Origin: Lysinibacillus sphaericus
Lineage (GTDB): Bacteria > Bacillota > Bacilli > Bacillales_A > Planococcaceae
Assembly (NCBI RefSeq): GCF_006864135.1
Contig: NZ_SADV01000006.1
Coordinates: 1-64,000 of the forward strand
DNA: 64,000 nucleotides
Reading direction: 5' to 3'
Shown: positions 63,500 to 64,000 of the stretch, in pieces
Layout: each line of letters starts with the position of its first letter
How positions within the stretch are numbered: position 1 is the first letter of the stretch
Position numbers and translations under genes: made by a program
Notes under the pieces: generated by a model
What the model saw: the letters and a program-made list of their open reading frames with translations, nothing else
Databases searched by the model: none
What the model was told of the DNA's origin: nothing

Positions 63500-64000
63500 T
63501 TGAAACCAATTATTTTCTGTGATTTTGATGGCACTATAACAGAAACAGATAATATCGTCTCTCTAATGACTCAATTCGTTCCAGAGGAATCTGAGAAAAT
63601 TGCTAAAGCAATGATGGAACAAACTATAACCTTTAAAGATGGCGTTTCAGCAATGTTCGCGCTATTATCAACTAAACAAAAGAATACTGTGATCCAATAT
63701 TTATTAGATACGGCCATTATACGTGAGGGCTTTGGCGATTTCGTTCGTTATGCACAAGAGAACCATATTCCGTTTTATATTGTTAGCGGTGGTGTCGATT
63801 TTTTCATTGAGCCACTATTAAAAAAATACGGTCCATTTTCCGGGATATATTGTAACAGTGCTGATTTTTCCGAACGGCAAATTAAGCTCGTTTTTCCAAA
63901 TAGCTGTGATGAAGAATGTGCAAAATTTGATGTACAGGGTTGCGGTTGCTGCAAGCCAAGCGTTATGCGAAAAGTTGCACAGAGTAATCATTTTAAAATC
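63500..64000 (+). CDS. mtnX: MtnX phosphatase of methionine salvage, partial
   Basis: The first 167 codons are in the window; the gene runs off the right edge. It encodes 2-hydroxy-3-keto-5-methylthiopentenyl-1-phosphate phosphatase. The HAD nucleophile motif is IIFCDFDGTITETDN, and IVSGGVDFFIEPLL carries HAD motif II. A Cys-rich GCGCCKPS segment near residue 155 is typical of the MtnX group. The start is TTG, with GGGGGGAAG upstream. No SAM riboswitch precedes it here. Confidence 0.88.
   Translation, partial: MKPIIFCDFDGTITETDNIVSLMTQFVPEESEKIAKAMMEQTITFKDGVSAMFALLSTKQKNTVIQYLLDTAIIREGFGDFVRYAQENHIPFYIVSGGVDFFIEPLLKKYGPFSGIYCNSADFSERQIKLVFPNSCDEECAKFDVQGCGCCKPSVMRKVAQSNHFKI

Overview
The window looks like a chromosomal piece of a low-GC, endospore-forming Gram-positive bacterium of the Lysinibacillus type (Bacillales). 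Three things point there. The order acpS, ydcC, alr, ndoAI-ndoA, sigma-B module, tex, sprT, tRNAs follows the Bacillus subtilis order. Several proteins match their B. subtilis counterparts residue for residue at key sites (RsbT, EndoA, MntR, NiaP). There is also an SLH-anchored surface nucleotidase of the kind found in S-layer bacilli. Assignments come from reading translations and motifs; no database search was run.

Layout. 1-770: seven tRNA genes on the minus strand (Arg, Leu, Lys, Gln, Asp, Glu, Asn in plus-strand order) behind one strong promoter. 780-11,260: minus-strand housekeeping and stress block: sprT, tex, sigB-rsbW-rsbV-rsbU-rsbT, the MazEF-type pair ndoAI/ndoA, alr, ydcC lipoprotein, acpS. 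11,300-20,300: rhomboid protease, GNAT, PH-domain pair ydbS/ydbT, RNA helicase cshA, an esterase, and murF-ddl. 20,700-32,500: rodA, a 45-aa small protein, an MFS exporter, ywqG, cardiolipin synthase, a VanY-type carboxypeptidase, YidC, AraC and LytTR regulators. 33,000-43,800: CoA-transferase, MFS, DUF1002 protein, cvfB-mntR, a ComFB-like protein, and a CadC/CadA metal-resistance operon with its operators. 44,000-56,800: penicillin acylase, exoA, murB, an HxlR regulator beside a decayed yceI gene, DUF2500, SLH-nucleotidase, azoreductase with an MhqR-like operator, a DsbA-family protein, a FAD/Rieske oxidoreductase, ppaC. 57,600-64,000: GNAT fusion, RpiR regulator, NiaP, thrC-thrB and the start of mtnX.

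How the genes work together. Cell-wall and envelope functions dominate: alr, murF, ddl, murB, rodA, the VanY-type carboxypeptidase, cls and yidC. A metal and redox theme appears at 39.5-43.8 kb (MntR, CadC/CadA) and 48.4-55.8 kb (HxlR, AzoR, DsbA-like, Rieske). Most genes end in clear intrinsic terminators, many of them bidirectional between convergent genes.

The most unusual content is intergenic. At least three interspersed repeat families fill nearly every long gap. Family A is a long hairpin bounded by GTTGATT/AATCAAC. Family B starts with the palindrome AATTATGCCTCGGCATAATT and ends in GCTGAAAGAAGTTAAA. Family C is a palindrome with TTAACGGGCAGT arms. A 35-bp unit with core GCTTCGCTTTCGC occurs alone, in tandem, and inside A and B copies. 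Repeats sit where rsbR and rsbS would be expected, at the break point of the yceI pseudogene, and in two cases the stop codon of a gene lies inside a family B terminus. No phage, CRISPR, rRNA or intact insertion sequence was seen.
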